The translations under genes were made by a program, and so were the position numbers. From positions 48,663,501 through 48,727,500 of the forward strand of contig NC_071667.1 in assembly GCF_028554725.1 (NCBI RefSeq): 64,000 nt of DNA. The letters are read 5' to 3'. How positions within the stretch are numbered: the first letter of the stretch is position 1; every line of letters starts with the position of its first letter. The notes beneath the pieces were generated by a model. The model was not told the origin of the DNA. It did no database searches and saw nothing but the letters and a program-made list of their open reading frames with translations. This document shows, piece by piece, positions 24,266 through 36,757 of this stretch. Origin of the DNA: Zeugodacus cucurbitae (Eukaryota > Arthropoda > Insecta > Diptera > Tephritidae).

Positions 24266-24412
24266 GGGCTTTAAACCCTTTATCTATTAGAAATATATGT
24301 ACCTGCGGCCCATTTGATATAGAAAAAATACATATATCAGAATATTATGCGAATGTATCTTTTCTTATATTATAAATCATGTACCAAATTATTTTAAAAG
24401 ATACATTTGAAA

Positions 24413-26741
24413 TCAATTTGCATTATTCGGCCATACAATGCCTTCAATGAAGTTGAAGTAATCAAACGCTTCCGATATCACATAGTGTTTGCCATTGCAA
24501 GAATCGTATTCTACAAATCCGAACAGCTGGGGTTTATAAACATTTCCATCGTCTACAAATATTAGCTCGCCGAAATTACAAAATTTTGCCCCAAGTCCTT
24601 GGCACATATCTGTGATGACCTCAGCTTGTATTTAGTCAAACCTAGGCATTCGGAGTTCGCCAAAATCTCAACTTTAGTGTAATTTCCTACCAAGCCTACA
24701 AAATGTTATACGTTGTTAAGGCAGGAGCCAAAAATGAAAATGTAAACTCACCACTTTCTGGAATTAAAGTGCTACTATATATGCAAACTGGATATTTGCT
24801 GAAAAGTGTGTCCACATCACTGTCCAATTCAACCACAGCAATGTTGTTATACCAAGGATTTCTTGATGAGAAATCAGGATGTATATGCATTTTCTGAAAA
24901 TATTAATGAGTTTTACGAAAACTTGTTAAAATTGTGAAATTTAGAAAGACTTTGGCTTGAATGATATGTTTAGGATCTCCTAAGGAATCCGTCAATTCCA
25001 TTGTTTTAGAATGGATAGATTTTAAACAAACTGCTGTAGTTAAAACAAAACGTCGGTGGATCAAAGCACATCTACAAGAAAACACTCCTTCGGTCCGAGT
25101 TGTTGTCAGCCAAAGGGAGTAGTAGGGATTGCTAGAAATACCATTAATTCCAAGAGATCGCAATTTACTCGTTATTTAATCACAAGCTAGAAAGAATTAA
25201 GTAAAAAAAGTATTGTTTAGATATCGCCGAAAAAATGCAGAGATAACAAGTAAGGAAGGGCGAAGTTCGGGTGTAACCGAACATTTTATACTTTCGCAAT
25301 TTATTGATGTCATTTTATAAAGATAACACAATTCGACCCATATATTCGCCATAAAGTTCAATAGAATAACGACAATCCTTATAAATAGTATATAGTGACT
25401 GAGGTAATTCCTAAACCGATTTCACTCGTTTTCACCACCAAGCTACACTATATCCAAGACTATATGCTCACTAACTTTTGCTAAGATATCTCACATATTA
25501 ACGGATTCATGCGGAATAAAGCCCGCACATAATTAGGTATATGGGAGCTAGGGGAAGTTCTGATCCGATTTTAATAATTTTTGGAACAGAGACACACAAT
25601 TAGGAATTAAATTAAAATATCTGGAAGATTTGCCGATATTTTCGGTGAAAACTCACTCTTAGGCACTGAGTTCTTCATGTAGATATCCGGGGCCTTGAAA
25701 AGTTATATATAAGTAATACATTTTTTTTTGGCTTGCAAGATTTTTTTCCACAAACCTATTTGTGGGCGGCGTGACACCCATTTAAAAAAAAATTACATCA
25801 AATTGTGCACCTCCCTAATGCGATCCTCTGTACCAAATTTTATTTTCACAACTTTATTTATGACTTAATTATGACATTGTATAGGTTTTCGGTTTTCGCC
25901 ATTTTGTGGGCGTGGCAATGGTCCAATTTCGCCCATTTTCAATACCAACCTCGTCAGAGTGCCAAGGAATATGTGTTCAAAGCTTCATTAAGATATCTCA
26001 ATTTTTTCTAAAGTTATCGCTTGCACGGACAGACGGACGGACAGACATCCTGATTATTTTTATATATAATATATACATCCTTTTATTTCTTGGTGACACA
26101 AACAACCGCTATGTGATTAAAACTATAATAAAGTGAGAGCAACTTTGTTGCGAGAGTATAAAAATTCTTACTGATGGCCATACAAAACACTTTGAAACTT
26201 ACCGCGCTCTGCTGGGCGTTTAAAGGGTGAGAGGGCATTTGAACTGTAAGTAGAATTAAAGAAAATGTAGAATAAAATGACTAAAAATTACTTCAAAATA
26301 AACTATCCCACTGGACACCATTGCTTTAAACAAATGAACACTGATCTTGCAAAGTCGATCGATGACTTCAATTACCAACTAAAGAATTTAGTCCGCATTT
26401 TTTTGAAAATGTCACATAAAAGTTGAACGGAAAATAATATTCACCTTTGTTTCTGTTGCTTACTTAATTCCTCTACTTTTTTATTCAATCGTTCTTCAGT
26501 GGCTTTGCATTCGGCAGACATTCTGAAAATTTAATAAAAATAAATTTTACTATCACAACTTTTTTTATTTTTTATTAGATTAGATTGATTTACTTTTCTA
26601 TTGTAACCTCCAAGGCACTTTAACCATATTTAGAAAACTGTCAATCTTTTTACCGGCATCAATATATATGGTGAAATCCCCATGATGACAAGTCCAATAC
26701 ATAGCAGCTTCATTGCCATTTTAAGGGTTAAAGTCAATTGG
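24413..26741 (-). pseudogene. Serine protease homologue (trypsin fold), multi-exon pseudogene
   Basis: Seven exons with GT-AG junctions and matching phases can be read: 26741-26608, 26522-26445, 26378-26292, 26243-26203, 25186-24951, 24893-24752 and 24695-24413. Exons 5-7 encode a chymotrypsin-like domain: NPYYSLWLTTT, HRRFVLTTAVCL, HPDFSSRNPWYNNIAVVELD, KLRSSQICAKDLG and PQLFGFVEYDSC. The three catalytic positions are replaced (AAHC is TAVC, DIA is NIA, and GDSGG is not recognisable). Its functional ancestor was therefore probably already a non-catalytic serine protease homologue, a secreted class often used as a cofactor in insect immunity. Exons 1-4 encode an unrecognised N-terminal region with a lysine-rich helix. 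In-frame stops occur in exon 1 (TAA), exon 3 (TAA and TAG) and exon 5 (TAA). A one-base loss at the G-run near 24595 shifts exon 7. No start exon is visible. The weakest junction is the exon 5 donor (GTCTTT). Confidence 0.75.
25246..26164 (+). mobile_element. Family R dispersed repeat, copy 4, in a pseudogene intron
   Basis: Runs from ACAAGTAAGGAAGGGCGAAG at the left to TTGCGAGAGTATAAAA at the right, about 0.92 kb, with the GGACGGACGGAC-type tract near 26030. It lies wholly within intron 4 (26202-25187) of the serine protease homologue pseudogene and opposes its direction. Without it the intron would be about 100 bp, like its neighbours, so the insertion came after the gene structure was established. 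Confidence 0.78.
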
Positions 26742-27004
26742 CTGTGAAAAAATAAGAAAAAATATGTTTATGTATTGTGATATATAATACTTCTACTTTA
26801 ATTTGTGTTAAGAACAATATTGTGTAAGTTAATGTTCCATTATTAGCAGTAGAGTTGCGCAAGCAAAAAGTATCTATTATTTGCAATGGGCACGCACTTT
26901 AGCACTTATCTTCTTCTTCTGCAATAAATGAGTAGATTTTTGATGAGTTCATTTTTTTTTTAGGATAATCGAAAAAAAATCAAGTATTTTAATTACTATT
27001 TATA

Positions 27005-28835
27005 AGCTTTGTATTTTGGTGCATGGCATGTACCCTTTAGTGAAGTACTACCTTGGTATAGTCGACAAAAGTACAAATAACGCATATGGTCTTTCGACCC
27101 GTGAACATGTCACATACAATTGACCATGGGAAAAACATGAATTTTCTACATTCAGACCACAAACTTTCAAGAATTGTCCTAGTCATTTGTTAACGGTCAT
27201 AAGGAATGCAGCACGGATTGGAAATTGAAATCGAATGGCATGTTTGTTGGGATCATCGGGATCTTCGAAAGGAGAACTTCCTCACATCGACTACAAATTC
27301 AATTGGATATTTAGTGGCTTCATCTTCGTTTATTACACCGTCAATTGATTTGAATGAATTTAGTATACCAATGATAATGTTATAATTTATGTAGTTTAAG
27401 TCATCTACGTATTTATTCATACCCGCCAAAATGGCTTTCTCAACCATTCATTACACTTTACGAAAAAATCGACTTTTTTCTGGGTATTGGACCAAACTAA
27501 TTTTTTCCGGGAGGCGTAAGTAAAACAAGTAAGGAAAGGCTAAGTTTGGGTGCAACCGAACATTTTATACTCTTGCATTTTATTGCTATATTTTTATTTA
27601 GATAATACACAATTTGACCCACATATTCAGCATAAAGTTCAATAGGATAACGAAAATCCTCATATATAGTATATAGGCTGAGGTAATTCCTGAACCGATT
27701 TCACTCATTTTAACCAACAACATACATTATATCTAAGATTATTTGCTCACTTAATTTAGCTAAGATATTTCACATATTAACCGATTTATACGGTATTAAA
27801 CCCATCGCATTTTTGAAAAACCTATAATTCGGTGTATGTGAGATGGGGAAGTTATGACCCGATAATAACCAATTTTGGTACAGACACACTACGTATTAGA
27901 ATAAAAAGATTTCCTCTGAACTAAATTAAGATATGTGAGAGATTTACCGATATTAAGGCACTGAGTTAAAGTTATAGTCCAATTTCGACAATTTTTGCAC
28001 AAGTGATGCCACAGATCATATACATTATTTGTGTAAAGTAGTATTCCGCAATCTTCATTGGTTCCTTATGTGTATAATATAAAGTGAACGAATAAGATGG
28101 TATTCAAAATTGAGTTATATGGGAAGTAGGCGTGCCTGTGAATCGATTTCGCTCATTTCAACCGTGTTAACAGGGTGTCAAGAGAATACTATATATCGAA
28201 TTTCATTGAAATCTGTCGAGTATTTCCTGAGATATAGTTTTTGACACATAAGTGGGCGATGTCACGCTCATTTGTCCATTTTATAAAAAAAAATCAGAGT
28301 GCAACTTCTTTCTGCCATTTTTCCCGTAAAATTTAGTATTTCTAATGTTTTTCGTTAGTGAGTTAACTCACTTTTTCATCCTAACCTTTGTATGGGAGGT
28401 GGGCGTGGTTATTATCCGATTTCAACTGTTTTCATGGTGTGTGGTGGGGTGCGTAAAAGGACAGACTGCGGAAAGTTTGGTTTATATAGATTGATTGGTT
28501 TGCGAGATATATACAAAATACCGATTTGGGGGCGGAGCCCACTTACATCCAAATATGTCCCTTACTAGGGCGATTCTTTGTACTAAATTATTTTTTTGTG
28601 TTTTCGGTTTTCGCCATTTTTTCCGATTTTGCCCATCTTCGAAAGTAACCTTCTCACGGCCCCAAGGAACATGTTTTTTGGTGAGACAACGTTTTAGAAA
28701 TTCGAAATCCGCTCGATTCGACGACAAGTACTTGACCATTACCAATAGTAAGCAATTGCTCAGAAAAATCTTTTTCACATAACGCCCTTCATTCAATGAT
28801 TTGAGCCAAGCGGAATTTCGTTGGCAGAAGTTAAT
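27005..28835 (-). pseudogene. Helitron helicase remnant H4, split by an R copy
   Basis: Reading down the minus strand, 28690-28800 encodes FSEQLLTIGNGQ. After the R insertion, 27253-27447 encodes EKAILAGMNKYVDDLNY and KSIDGVINEDEATKYPIEF, and about 27020-27245 encodes LKVCGLNVENSCFSHGQLY and VTCSRVERPYALFV. These are consecutive blocks of the C-terminal Helitron Pif1 helicase, including its late CSRV motif. Several stops and frameshifts are present. Helitron termini are not visible. The relic ends close to the 5' side of the serine protease pseudogene and may have removed its first exon. Confidence 0.75.
27524..28682 (+). mobile_element. Family R dispersed repeat, copy 5, in Helitron relic H4
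   Basis: The left end AACAAGTAAGGAAAGGCTAA is complete. The copy extends about 1.16 kb through the family middle (GTATGGGAGGTGGGCGTGGT near 28390), but stops near CAAGGAACATG (about 28675) without the right inverted motif. Helicase-coding sequence of H4 lies on both sides. This longer copy shows most of the middle that shorter copies lack. Confidence 0.72.
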
Positions 28836-31255
28836 CATGGAATTACCGGCAGTGTTTGCGTAAAAGCATGTTTTTGCAATAAAAGTGTCTACACAATTGT
28901 TCTTCCAACCGTGGCAGACAAATCAATCTTTTTATAACTTCATTCCTCTACTTTCTGTCTCCAATGCCGTAAATTTCGGTATAGTTTATAACTTGCACAA
29001 TACTGAGATCACTTCAATTTATGCAATACTAAAATTAAACAATATTGTGTTCCCATTGCATTGGTAATACTTGAAGGGGTGTCAAAAAATAGTGAGAAAG
29101 CTGTTTACTTACCAAACCTTGTATATTTATTTTTATTCAAACGAAACGCTATCCGTTTGCGTCTTTTGGTGTACAGTGCAGAAAATAAACTGAATTATGT
29201 TGCGCCATTGAGTGCCAAAACATTTTAGTGAGAAATTATAAGCATAAGAGCGCTTAAATTGTAATCAATGTCACATAACCCACTGTTCTATATTTCTTCT
29301 TATCGATAAGACTTATTTCTGTTCGGAATTAAGCTATCAACACGCAGCATACAGTTTTGTTTTTAGGCATTGCCTTTAAATATGTTATCAGCACATTTGG
29401 TTTTGCATGGACTCAAAGATCAAATACCAACTATTCACACTATTCACACACATTCGAAATAAATTTGAAAGAATAAGAAAAAATATTATGACTTTTACTT
29501 TTAAGTACACCCTGGCATCAATCTGCATAGAGTATATTGTGGATATAGTAAATGAATTCAGACTGAGAATATGTCAAATAGCATTAAAAGACTGTTTCAT
29601 AAATATTTTTAATATTCATAAAAAAATGCAGCAATGGAGCTATCTATAATGGAATTTAAAAATGATAAGTATTTATAATTAATTTTTGTATTCTAGTGAG
29701 TGTGGCCATAAGTTCGAGAATAAATCAAAATCTTGGCTTGCTTCATGGAACGCTGTAATTAAACGTGACGTGCACTTGATAATGAAATAATTGAAGCATT
29801 TCGTTTAATGTGAAATGTTTGACTTGACTGCAATTGTTCAAATGTTCGTAAGCCGAATATAAAGGCAATTTGAACGCACAAAGCGAACAATGCCTGGATA
29901 CATACGTACATATACATACGTGTGAAATATTAATACATTAATATTGGCATTTATATGAACATTAATAGGCATTCAACGCCAGTGACCTTTCCCGAAAATT
30001 TCATTCTCAATTAATATCTGTGATTTTCGTGGCATGCTAAGCCTCTTATTTGCCTGCATCTGTATGTGATGTCATTATTGTGTAAATACATATATAATAA
30101 AATATGTGCATACATCATACATGCTTTTCTATTCAACTCATTTCCACTAAATATATTCCATTTAAACTTTCATAGATTTCCATTAGTCGCTTCGTTGCTA
30201 TTTGCTGATTCGCAAGCTTTCGACCGTTCAATAATAACTATTTAAAATTGTATGCTTATCATACTGTGAAATTGATTTCATACTATAACTTTCAGAGAAT
30301 TGCATAAACACAATGCATTGTTAATTATTTATTATTATGGACTGTTGAGTTAATATCATTTACTGTTTTGTTAATTTTACGATTGCTTACACATCTACAT
30401 TCGTAGAATTCTTAGTCGTATTTAACAGTTATAGTAAATTATTTTATAAATTAATGTAATATTATATAACTAACGAGCTAAGACGAGAAAATACGATGTA
30501 AAATCGATCATGGCGACTTGGTTCAGTACATTCGGTGTATGGGTCCTAGAGTTTATATGGTTTAGACTCGTATACGTATTACATTAAGCGAAACAAATAT
30601 ATAAAAAAATGAAAGGCACTTAAAATAGAAATATAGTCACTTAAGCGGGAAAGGCTCTTAAGCGTAGGCTCTTAATCGGGATTGTGATCTATGTAAATTT
30701 AGAGAAAAACAACGATGACGCAAAATATGGTCACTTAAGTGGGAAAGGCACTTATGCGGGGATTACTGCACATTTGAACTATTTGTTGCAAAACACGTAA
30801 TCATCTTAGGTTTTTTTTTTTTGATATTTCAAAATGATCTAAAAGAACTTCATTCATCTTTTGGACCAAGTTTATATATTTTAACACTTTAATATTCTAT
30901 AAATTGACGTAGTAGTTGTAAACGGCACAAGTCCGCTGTTAATTTTTGAGTATAAGTGGCTGAGAATATCACCTGTTTGCTTCCATTCTCAGAGTATGGT
31001 ATGAAACGGAAAATGAAAGAAGTGTGAAGAGTTTGATTGATGTAGCTTTAAGTGTAATTTACATGTTTAATGCTAGCTTAGTACTCTCCACATTTTGTGA
31101 CACAGTTAAAGAGTTTTTTTTTGGTTCAAATAACGCCTTTAGCGTTGCAGTGGAACCGTCATAGAAGACTGAAGAATTCGTTGTTACATACAAGTTTTAT
31201 TCAAATTATTACGGCAAGCGCTGACGGATAAATATATCTCGATTGGTTTTATTTT
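28836..31255. other. Anonymous AT-rich DNA with a small internal repeat
   Basis: No gene recognised. Two copies of a motif (GTCACTTAAGCGGGAAAGGC at about 30636 and TCACTTAAGTGGGAAAGGCA at about 30731) lie about 94 bp apart, and a related GAAAGGCACTTAA lies at 30611. They end near GGGGATTACTGCA at about 30770. This resembles the edge of a decayed short DNA transposon, but the opposite end is not evident. Confidence 0.4.
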
Positions 31256-31259
31256 GGGT

Positions 31260-31743
31260 GTATAAAACCATGGACCATACCCAGAAAATGAGGAATACTG
31301 CACAGCGGAAATCGGACTATATAACATGAGGACCTCAGTGCTTGTTACCATATTTTTTACAGAATTTTATAAAGCAATAAAGCAATAGTGTGTCTCTGGG
31401 CTGAAAATGATCAAAATCGAATCAATACTTCCTCTAGCCCTAATATACATTTTATACGGCTTTTCGAACTTCCGGTGGCCTTTATACGTATATATCGGTT
31501 AATATTATATGGGAGATATCGTAGTAAAATTAAGTGAACGTAAAATCTTGGATATAAAGTAGTATAATTGTTAAATGAATTGATCCGTCCCCCTTATACT
31601 ATATACATATAATTATTTTCATTATTCTAGTGGACTTTATGTCGAATATATGGATAAAATTGTGTGTAACTTAATAAAATTGCTTCAATAAATTGCGAGT
31701 GTATAAAATGTACGGATACACCCGAACTTCTTCTTACTTGTTT
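31260..31743 (-). mobile_element. Family R dispersed repeat, partial copy 6
   Basis: The plus strand ends with ATTGCGAGTGTATAAAATGT, then ACACCCGAACTTCTTCTTAC, the reversed left end of the family. About 480 bp of diverged family sequence lead into it. The right end with TTTATACTCTCGCAACA is missing. Confidence 0.65.
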
Positions 31744-33940
31744 CAATATTAACATCATCCGCAAATTCCCGTACCAAACTTTAACACTTTTATTAACTAA
31801 AAGGCAATATAAAATAAACCTTAGAAGGAGGCCAATTCAAACTTTATGTTAACAAATTGAAGTCTCAAAAAAATTTACAAACAAATAAGTGATATAACAC
31901 ACCAATTTCACAAAAAAATACAAATCAGATTAGACTTAATTATTCTCATAAAATAAAAAAAAATTAATTTAACTTCAAAATTGTGAGATGGAGTTTTTTG
32001 ATTTTTGGTCTATGGACGGAACACTGTGTGCTTTTAACAAAATGTAAATTTGCGAATAGTTAATGATGGAATTTTCGAAACGAAAAAGTCTTTAGTCCTA
32101 ATTTTATTTTATCTTAAAGATGCATGTACCGAAAATGTTTCTCATAAATTCCAGCGGCTTTCGGTTAGCTCAAGATCGCCTATCATTGGTGCTAATAAAT
32201 AACATATTAACTACAGAATGACAATGTGAATATTTTACCAGATATATAGTCCATAAATATGTATTTTTAGCATTATGAAATTTTATTTCAATTATTTCGG
32301 CTACATTATTTGACCCTTTTTGAAATAAATTCATGTTGCATACTTATTTTTTTGCTGAGATAATATTATTACTACTCGAAATGGATCATCCTTTACAATA
32401 TAAATGTATCATGCATTCAATACAAATTTACATAAGTACAAATATTTCAAGACTTTTCTTTCCAATAAAGTACCGCTACGTAGCACAGATTTATGAAATT
32501 ATTTCAGTAATTTTATATTGTATATGTATTAGAGTAATTTTAATTCACCTTACATGTCTATCAACTATTTCTTGCTGGCCACCAACAAGCTTTTTCTTCT
32601 GCCACTTACCACTTTTTCCAAACCGCCGTTATTGCCACTTAAAGCGGCAAAGGACTACGGCTGCAGTGAAGTGTGTCAGTTGTACGGTTCACCGGTTATG
32701 GATAAACTCGACTGGTGTATAGCCTTGAAAGTCATTGGCTTACTTCTTGTATTGCAATGACTGTTGTGTATATGTATATATATGTATATATTAACAACAA
32801 CAATAATAACCACAACATTAACAACATTTGTAGCAGCGACTATGAAAACAAAATTGTATGGTGTATGCAAAGCGCCAACACAAATACATGAACAACATGC
32901 GAGTAAATTGCAGCACAGGTGGCAACATCAGACGAGTGCTGGCGCACAAAGTCACCGGAGTGCGTTCGTCCGTCGTGTACGTATATATTTGTATGTGAGT
33001 GCGTTTTAAGGTGGGCATACATTTGTAGCCATTGTTCAGAGGCACAGTGCACATGGTTAAGTATCAAGCAGCCGAGCCAACAACAACTACTACAACATCT
33101 CACAACATCTCTGAGTATTAATGAACGGGGCGGGTGGTTCTCATTAGGGTTCGGGGACTGCTACATTTGCCATTGCTCGTGTTTCTGCCGTTTGTTTGTG
33201 ATATGACTACCACAACATTTTACATGCATTTGTAATGAACACAATCTACATACATATATAGCACAGGAATAGAAATAAGCACGAAAATACTCTCTACAAG
33301 AGTTCACATAATGTTGTCTTAGTTTATGTTAGCAAGAAGAGTTAATCTTTGGTTTATTAATAATATAAAATATACATATTTAGATACCATAAGGCAGTAG
33401 TATCTCGTTTAATCGCCTGCCTAACAAGGACTGATAGTCCGATTCCGATTTTCGGGAGATTTTCTTGACAGTTTTAAATCCGCAATAATAATATATATTT
33501 TGATATCCGTCCAGATCTTTAAACTGAATGTAAAAATGTCTGTCCATCCGGTTATCTTGATATCATAAATTTCGATATTGAACATAGGTTGCACTCGGTG
33601 CAGAATATAGGTTGAGACATTTCCCTCAGCCCTATCAGGTTGATAGATCACACTCAGTTATGGGATCATTACAAATTCGAAAGATCTTCAACTTTTCGGC
33701 AAGCAATTGCACTTGGTGTGGCGTGGTTTTAGATTCTTGTAGTGTGAGCAACTAAAATTAGTCAAATAAATAATTTTGACTTCTCGTTCGCTATTAATTT
33801 CGCATAAAAACTTTTGCTTTAATACTTAAGTTTTTTTGTATTAGGGGGAAGTATTAAAGGCCGAAGTGCGGAACTTTAATTCGCTAAGCCTAATCCACTC
33901 CCACGGAACCACCGGTTTAAATATTACTTCGTGGGAGTGA
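31744..33940. other. Anonymous DNA, no gene supported
   Basis: AT-rich to about 32550, then more balanced to about 33200 with AACAACAACAA-type triplets and a TATATGTATATA run near 32770. Overlapping chance frames occur on both strands in the balanced part, but none shows a known domain. A 129-codon plus-strand frame at 32333-32722 has a biased, low-complexity hydrophobic translation and is unlikely to be real. Confidence 0.4.
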
Positions 33941-34631
33941 CAAGTCATTTTTAGGTCTCCTCTATGGCATGTACTGGCTTATGCCTAACCTGTTGTACCT
34001 GTCTCAGTTCTGTCATTATTGAAACTGTGGCTTCACTAACAGCTTTCCACTTGTTAAAGGACTGACATAGTGCAGCCGCATACTCGTATAATATTACGGA
34101 GCTCATTGGACTTGCGATTAGAAAACTCCGCCTGGAACGCACGCAGCATATATTTTCCATCATTCTTGATAAGACGATATAAATCATTTTTGCTTTATTT
34201 GACGTGTACGCCAAGGGCTACATGAATTTAAGTTTAGAGTCTAATATTACCACTAAGTACTTCAACAGTTGCTATGAAGTAATCACACACTACCCTTTAA
34301 TGAGGGTTATTTTCTCCTCAATTATCTTGGTTACTTTTGAATAATACTTCTGGTTTGTGCTCAGCCAGTTCCAAACTCATGGAAGAGAACCATTGGCACA
34401 GACCATTTATACGCGCATTACATTTGATTTGAAGGTCACCAAGCTGTTTAGCTACCACTACTAGGTCGTCTGTGTATGCGTCTGGTTTTACGTTTTTTGG
34501 TTGTTGTTTTCTGAGCACCAAGCCATACACGAGATTCCATAATAGGGGCCCTAAAACCGAGCCTTGTTGACTCTACTAAAAATAGAGTAGCTTTTAGTTC
34601 CTTCATCATATTTAATGGCGCATATTTCATG

Positions 34632-36757
34632 CTGCAATCGCAACAGACAGCCACGAAATACTCTACTCGACTTGCACTCCTGCTCTCTGAGAGCACTCAC
34701 CAGCATCTCGGTATAAGGGAACTGTAGAACGGCATCTCAAACTCACTGCGTACCGCTGCAGCCGAAACAATTGGTTTTCGGCAACGACAAAAAACAAGCT
34801 GGTACGATGAGGAGTGCCGTCTCGCAGCGGAGAGAAAACAGACTGCCTACCTCGCAACGTTGCAAACGACCACAATACGTGCGGGATGGGATAGATACCG
34901 AGAGCTGAAGAGGGAAGCGAGACACATCTGCAGACAAAAAAAGAAAGAGGCCGAAATGCGTGAGTACGAAGAGCTTGAGAAGCTGGCAGACAGAGGGAAT
35001 GCTCGAAAATTTTATGAAAAAATGAAGCGACTTAACGAAGGTTTCAAGACCGGAGCATCCTCATGTAGAGACCAAGGTGGTAATCTGGTAACCGATGTCC
35101 AGGGCATACTGGGATTATGGAGGGAACACTTCTCCGACCTGCTGAATGGCAGTGAGAGTACAACACCAGGAGATGGCGAACCCGTTCCCAAATCGATGAC
35201 GATGGAACAGAGGTTCCATTACCCGACCATGAAGAAATTCGAATAGCAATTACCCGCTTGAAGAACAACAAAGCAGCGGGGGCCGATAGATTACCGGCAG
35301 AACTATTCAAATACGGCGGCGAAGAACTGATAAGGTGCATGCATCAGCTTCTTTGCAGAATATGGTCGGAAGAAAGCATGCCTGACGATTGGAATCTCAG
35401 TGTGCTCTGCCCAATCCATAAAAAGGGAGATCCCACAATCTGCGCCAATTACCGTGGGATCAGCCTCCTAAATATCGCATACAAGGTTCTATCAAGCGTA
35501 CTGTGTGGAAGACTAAAGCCCACCGTAAACGAACTGATTGGACCTTATCAGTGTGGCTTTAGACCTGGAAAATCGACAACTGACCAGATATTCACCATGC
35601 GCCAAATCTTGGAAAAGACCCGTGAAAAGAGGAGCGACACACACCACCTTTTTGTCGATTTTAAAGCTGCTTTCGACAGCACGAAAAGGAGTTGCCTTTA
35701 CGCCGCGATGTCTGAATTTGGTATCCCCGCAAAACTAATACGGCTGTGTAAATTGACGTTGAGCAACACCAAAAGCTCCGTCATGATTGGGAAGGGCCTC
35801 TCCGAGCCCTTCGATACCAAACGTGGTTTCAGATAAGGTGACTCACTATCGTGCGACTTCTTTAACCTGATGCTGGAAAAAATTATAAGAGCTGCAGAGC
35901 TAAACCGAGAAGGTACAATCTTCTACAAGAGTGTACAGCTGCTGGCGTACGCCGATGATATTGATATCATCGGAAGCAACAACCGCGCCGTTTGTTCTGC
36001 TTTTTCCCGCATGGATAAGGAGGCGAAGCGAATGGGTCTGGACAAGACGAAATATCTCCTGTCATTAAACAAACAGTCGGTGCATTCGCGTCTTGGCTCC
36101 CACGTCACTGTTGACAGTCATAACTTCGAGGTCGTAGATAATTTCGTATACCTGGGAACCGGCATCAACAACACGAACAATGTCAGCCTCGAAATCCAGC
36201 GCAGAATAACTCTTGCCAGCAGGTGCTACTTTGGACTGAGTAGGCAAGTGAACAGTAAAGTCCTCTCTCGACGAACCAAAATCAAGCTCTACAAGTCGCT
36301 TATCATTCCCGTCCTGCTTTACGGTGCAGAAGCTTTGACGATGTCAACATCAGATGAGACGACACTAGGAGTTTTCGAGAGGAAAATTTTGCGTAAGATT
36401 TATGGTCCTCAGAACATTGGCAACGGCGAATACCGCAGACGATGGAACGATGAGCTGTACGAGTTATACGACGACATTGACATAGTTCAGCGAATAAAAA
36501 GACAGCGGCTACGCTGGCTAGGTCATGTTGTCCGAATGGACGAAAACACTCCAGCCCTGAAAGTGTTCGATGCAGTACCCGCCGGAGGAAGCCGAGGAAG
36601 GGGAAGGCCTCCACTCCGTTGGAGAGACCAGGTGGAGAGCGACCTGGTTACACTTGGGATCTCCAACTGGCGCCGAACTGCGAAGGAGAGAGAGAGGTGG
36701 CGCACTATCGTCGATTCGGCTATAACCGGCTAAATGGTTGCAACGCCAATCACATAC
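34632..36757 (+). mobile_element. RTE-like retrotransposon copy B
   Basis: A 5'-truncated copy close to copy A along its length. It begins within the linker (TGCAATCGCAACAGACAGCC) and ends just after GGCTAAATGGTTGCAACGCC. It lacks the GAA tail of copy A. It is bounded by atttcatgc at 34624-34632 and 36758-36766, read as a 9-bp target duplication in the R1-like relic. Confidence 0.8.
34640..36733 (+). pseudogene. RTE-like reverse transcriptase, copy B
   Basis: The protein is spread over three frames: 34860-35246 (linker, KREARHICRQKKKEAEM), 35258-35836 (RT front half with GFRPGKSTT and FVDFKAAFDS) and 35870-36733 (YADDIDIIG catalytic box, LLYGAEALTM, RWLGHVVRMDE and GRGRPPLRW). A one-base loss near 35190 shifts the linker, and CAG/CAA has become TAA at 35834-35836, splitting the RT within GFRQGDS. 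Four residues (VVNE in copy A) are missing before DKTKYLL. Despite these lesions all core motifs remain, so the copy is fairly young. Confidence 0.82.

Noticed and set aside
26608..26706. An ATG frame starting MAMKLLCIG that looks like a signal peptide in exon 1 of the protease pseudogene
   Set aside because: It is out of phase with exon 2. The other frame of the same exon splices in phase and gives a longer consistent protein, so the signal-like peptide is probably coincidental.
32333..32722. 129-codon plus-strand frame
   Set aside because: Low-complexity, Ile/Leu/Tyr-rich translation typical of AT-rich DNA, with no initiation context or homology.
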